Shown: positions 31,188-32,506 of the stretch, piece after piece
How the letters are laid out: the number at the start of each line of letters is the position of its first letter
Position numbering within the stretch: the first letter of the stretch is position 1
Origin: DATMNI01 sp035570275
GTDB lineage: Bacteria > Acidobacteriota > Terriglobia > Bryobacterales > Bryobacteraceae
Assembly: GCA_035570275.1 (NCBI GenBank)
Contig: DATMNI010000420.1
Span: forward strand, 1 to 32,506
Reading direction: 5' to 3'
DNA length: 32,506 bases
Translations under genes and position numbers: made by a program
Notes under the pieces: generated by a model
What the model was told of the DNA's origin: nothing
Seen by the model: the letters and a program-made list of their open reading frames with translations, nothing else
Database searches by the model: none

Positions 31188-31287
31188 GTGTTACGCAGTG
31201 TGCGGGATAAAGTTTGCAGAAACAGGCGAAATAAGCGGAAATGAAGCCCTTGAGCCGCCAAGGTCTTTCGGGCACAATGGAAGACTC

Positions 31288-32001
31288 ATGGAAACTCGAT
31301 TTTACCCGACACAAGAAGATGTGGACCGGTACCTGAGATTGCGGGTCGCCGGCATGAGAATGAACAGCAAGCTTCTCAAGGCGGTTCCAAAGCAGGCTTA
31401 TCACGAAATCGGGGAGGCGCTCGGTTTCCTCAAGGACGGTGTTCTGGTATTCCAAAGCGAGGACATGACGGGCGTGTTGTCGGAATGTTGCCTTTACGAC
31501 TGGTACGAGGATGGAAAGAATGTTGTCCAGCGCTACGCGGAGACACACCCCGCCCAGCCCGGAACGGAGGAACATTACATGTTGGATGCCTATCTGCACG
31601 CCCGCTACCGGGTGCTGCAGGTACAGTCCCTGGTGCCAGGCGCCGGTATCGATTGCAGAGACACTCTGAACAATGAGGATTTGTTCGTCATGGATGTTGC
31701 TTTTAGCCGGAGTGCCGAGCAAGGCTACGCCCTCGCCACCCGGACGATCCCCCTCGGTGAGTACTGGATTACCACTGGCGCCGCCCTCCCTATGGGCTCG
31801 AGAGATGCCATGAAGGCTGCCGTACGCCGGATGGACAGAAGCCCAAGACCGAAGGCGATGCAAGGTCCGGGCTCGCTATCGCTCTCGATGGTGCGGGCGT
31901 GTCTCGACACCGGGGCGGCCGAATATATCGTTTACGAGACCGCGAAGCCGAATCGGCGAGAGCCGCGCCACTTCACGCGCCGGAACCGGCGGCCAACGTA
32001 A
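31288..32001 (+). CDS. Unrecognised protein, first of two tandem paralogues
   Basis: A 237-residue protein beginning METRFYPTQEDVDRYLRLR. Conserved with its neighbour: EIGEALGFLKDGVLVFQ, CCLYDWY, QRYAETHPAQPGTEEHYM, YRVLQVQSLVPGAG, NNEDLFVMDVAFS and ALATR. It continues with IPLGEYWITTGAALPM and a C-terminal part that includes AAEYIVYETAK. No signal peptide or membrane helix. The Cys pair in CCLYDWY and the conserved His and Glu in AETHP might form a metal site, but that is speculative. ATG 31288 is supported because the same AATGGAA sequence lies just upstream of both paralogues; longer frames upstream are not conserved. The gene diverges from the ADOP permease across about 110 bases. Confidence 0.6.
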   Translation: METRFYPTQEDVDRYLRLRVAGMRMNSKLLKAVPKQAYHEIGEALGFLKDGVLVFQSEDMTGVLSECCLYDWYEDGKNVVQRYAETHPAQPGTEEHYMLDAYLHARYRVLQVQSLVPGAGIDCRDTLNNEDLFVMDVAFSRSAEQGYALATRTIPLGEYWITTGAALPMGSRDAMKAAVRRMDRSPRPKAMQGPGSLSLSMVRACLDTGAAEYIVYETAKPNRREPRHFTRRNRRPT

Positions 32002-32046
32002 GGGAACGGGCGGCGGCAACGTGTTTTTGGCCCCAATGGAATCCTT

Positions 32047-32506
32047 ATGACAACTCACTTTTCCCCGACTCACGCAGATGTGGAGCGGTACCGCCGATTG
32101 CGGGCCGCCACCGACAAATTGGGTACCGACATCGTCCGCCATATTCCGGAGCGGGCATACGACGACATCGGAGAGGCGCTCGGCATACCCCACGATGGCG
32201 TAGTGGTCTTGGGCAATAAGGACGTGTCCGGAATTATGGCGGACTGTTGTCTTCACGATTGGTACGACGAGAATGAACTGAACGTCGTCCAGCGCTACGC
32301 GGAAACCCACCCTGCTCAGCCGGGAACCGACCAACACTTCGTGTTCAATGCATTACTCGATGCGAAGTACCGGGTGCTGAAGGTGCGGAGCCTGGTGCCG
32401 GGAGCGGGCGCCCATTGCGAAGACATAATGTACAACGAGAATTTGTTCGTTATGGATGTTGGTATGAGCCTGAACCCTGTGGCAGGTTGGGTGCTCGCCA
32501 CCCGGA
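32047..32506 (+). CDS. Second tandem paralogue, cut by window end
   Basis: Open without a stop to the window edge (153 codons). Translation aligns with the preceding gene along its whole length: MTTHFSPTHADVERYRRLR, DIGEALGIPHDGVVVLG, CCLHDWY, VQRYAETHPAQPGTDQHF, YRVLKVRSLVPGAG, NENLFVMDVGMS, VLATR. It lies 45 bases after its neighbour and shares the AATGGAA start context, so tandem duplication is clear and co-transcription likely. Some positions of likely importance are kept in both (CC-DWY, ETHPAQPGT, LVPGAG, LFVMDV). Function unknown. Confidence 0.75.
   Translation, partial: MTTHFSPTHADVERYRRLRAATDKLGTDIVRHIPERAYDDIGEALGIPHDGVVVLGNKDVSGIMADCCLHDWYDENELNVVQRYAETHPAQPGTDQHFVFNALLDAKYRVLKVRSLVPGAGAHCEDIMYNENLFVMDVGMSLNPVAGWVLATR

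Noticed and set aside
31177..31863. N-terminal extension of the ADOP permease
   Set aside because: It reads antisense through the gene at 31288, and the family begins at MSRILFDIRFAL.

Overview
The window looks like a piece of chromosome from an Acidobacteriota species of the Bryobacterales/Solibacter type. The basis is the gene families: two tandem TIGR03435 proteins, an Oar-type TonB-dependent receptor, a VWFA-related (TIGR03436-type) secreted protein, an ADOP-type ABC permease and a DUF1501/PSD1 cytochrome pair. The DNA is GC-rich, GTG and TTG starts are common, and the intergenic spaces carry palindromic repeats. No rRNA, intact tRNA, CRISPR array or transposase was seen.

Layout. 1-192: 5' part of a leftward hypothetical gene. 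300-1965: two copies of the 3' half of a tRNA-Asp gene bracket a decayed 1.6-kb cassette holding a DUF433/DUF5615 toxin-antitoxin-like pair and a twice-frameshifted gene. 2313-9601: tight rightward operon TIGR03435, TIGR03435, Oar-like receptor, VWFA protein, closed by a large inverted repeat. 9867-10619: two small genes around a cluster of palindromic repeats. 10641-13878: leftward PIG-L deacetylase, GT4 glycosyltransferase and six-hairpin glycosidase. 14140-18571: a small membrane-anchored protein, then a giant CheB-CheR-PAS-histidine kinase-receiver protein.

18785-21500 is a graveyard and repair zone: a truncated DUF4262 gene beside an orphan promoter, an uncharacterised gene at 19236, an unknown membrane protein at 19834, and a chimeric remnant that joins a piece of a 19236-like gene to the 3' end of a DUF1501 gene. 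21600-22230 holds a ribbon-helix-helix protein and a small conserved protein that may form a toxin-antitoxin pair. 22250-26608 is the DUF1501/PSD1 operon with a small secreted helical protein upstream. 26843-28608 is an OLD-like AAA ATPase with a DUF4276 TOPRIM-like partner, the best candidate for a defence system here. 28669-31176 is the ADOP permease, possibly leaderless. 31288-32506 holds two tandem paralogues of an unrecognised family, the second cut by the window end.

Two window-wide patterns stand out. Several genes contain in-frame tandem duplications with a 15-base period. Several gene pairs overlap by exactly four bases using ATGA, GTGA or TTGA, which fixes start codons that would otherwise be called too far upstream.
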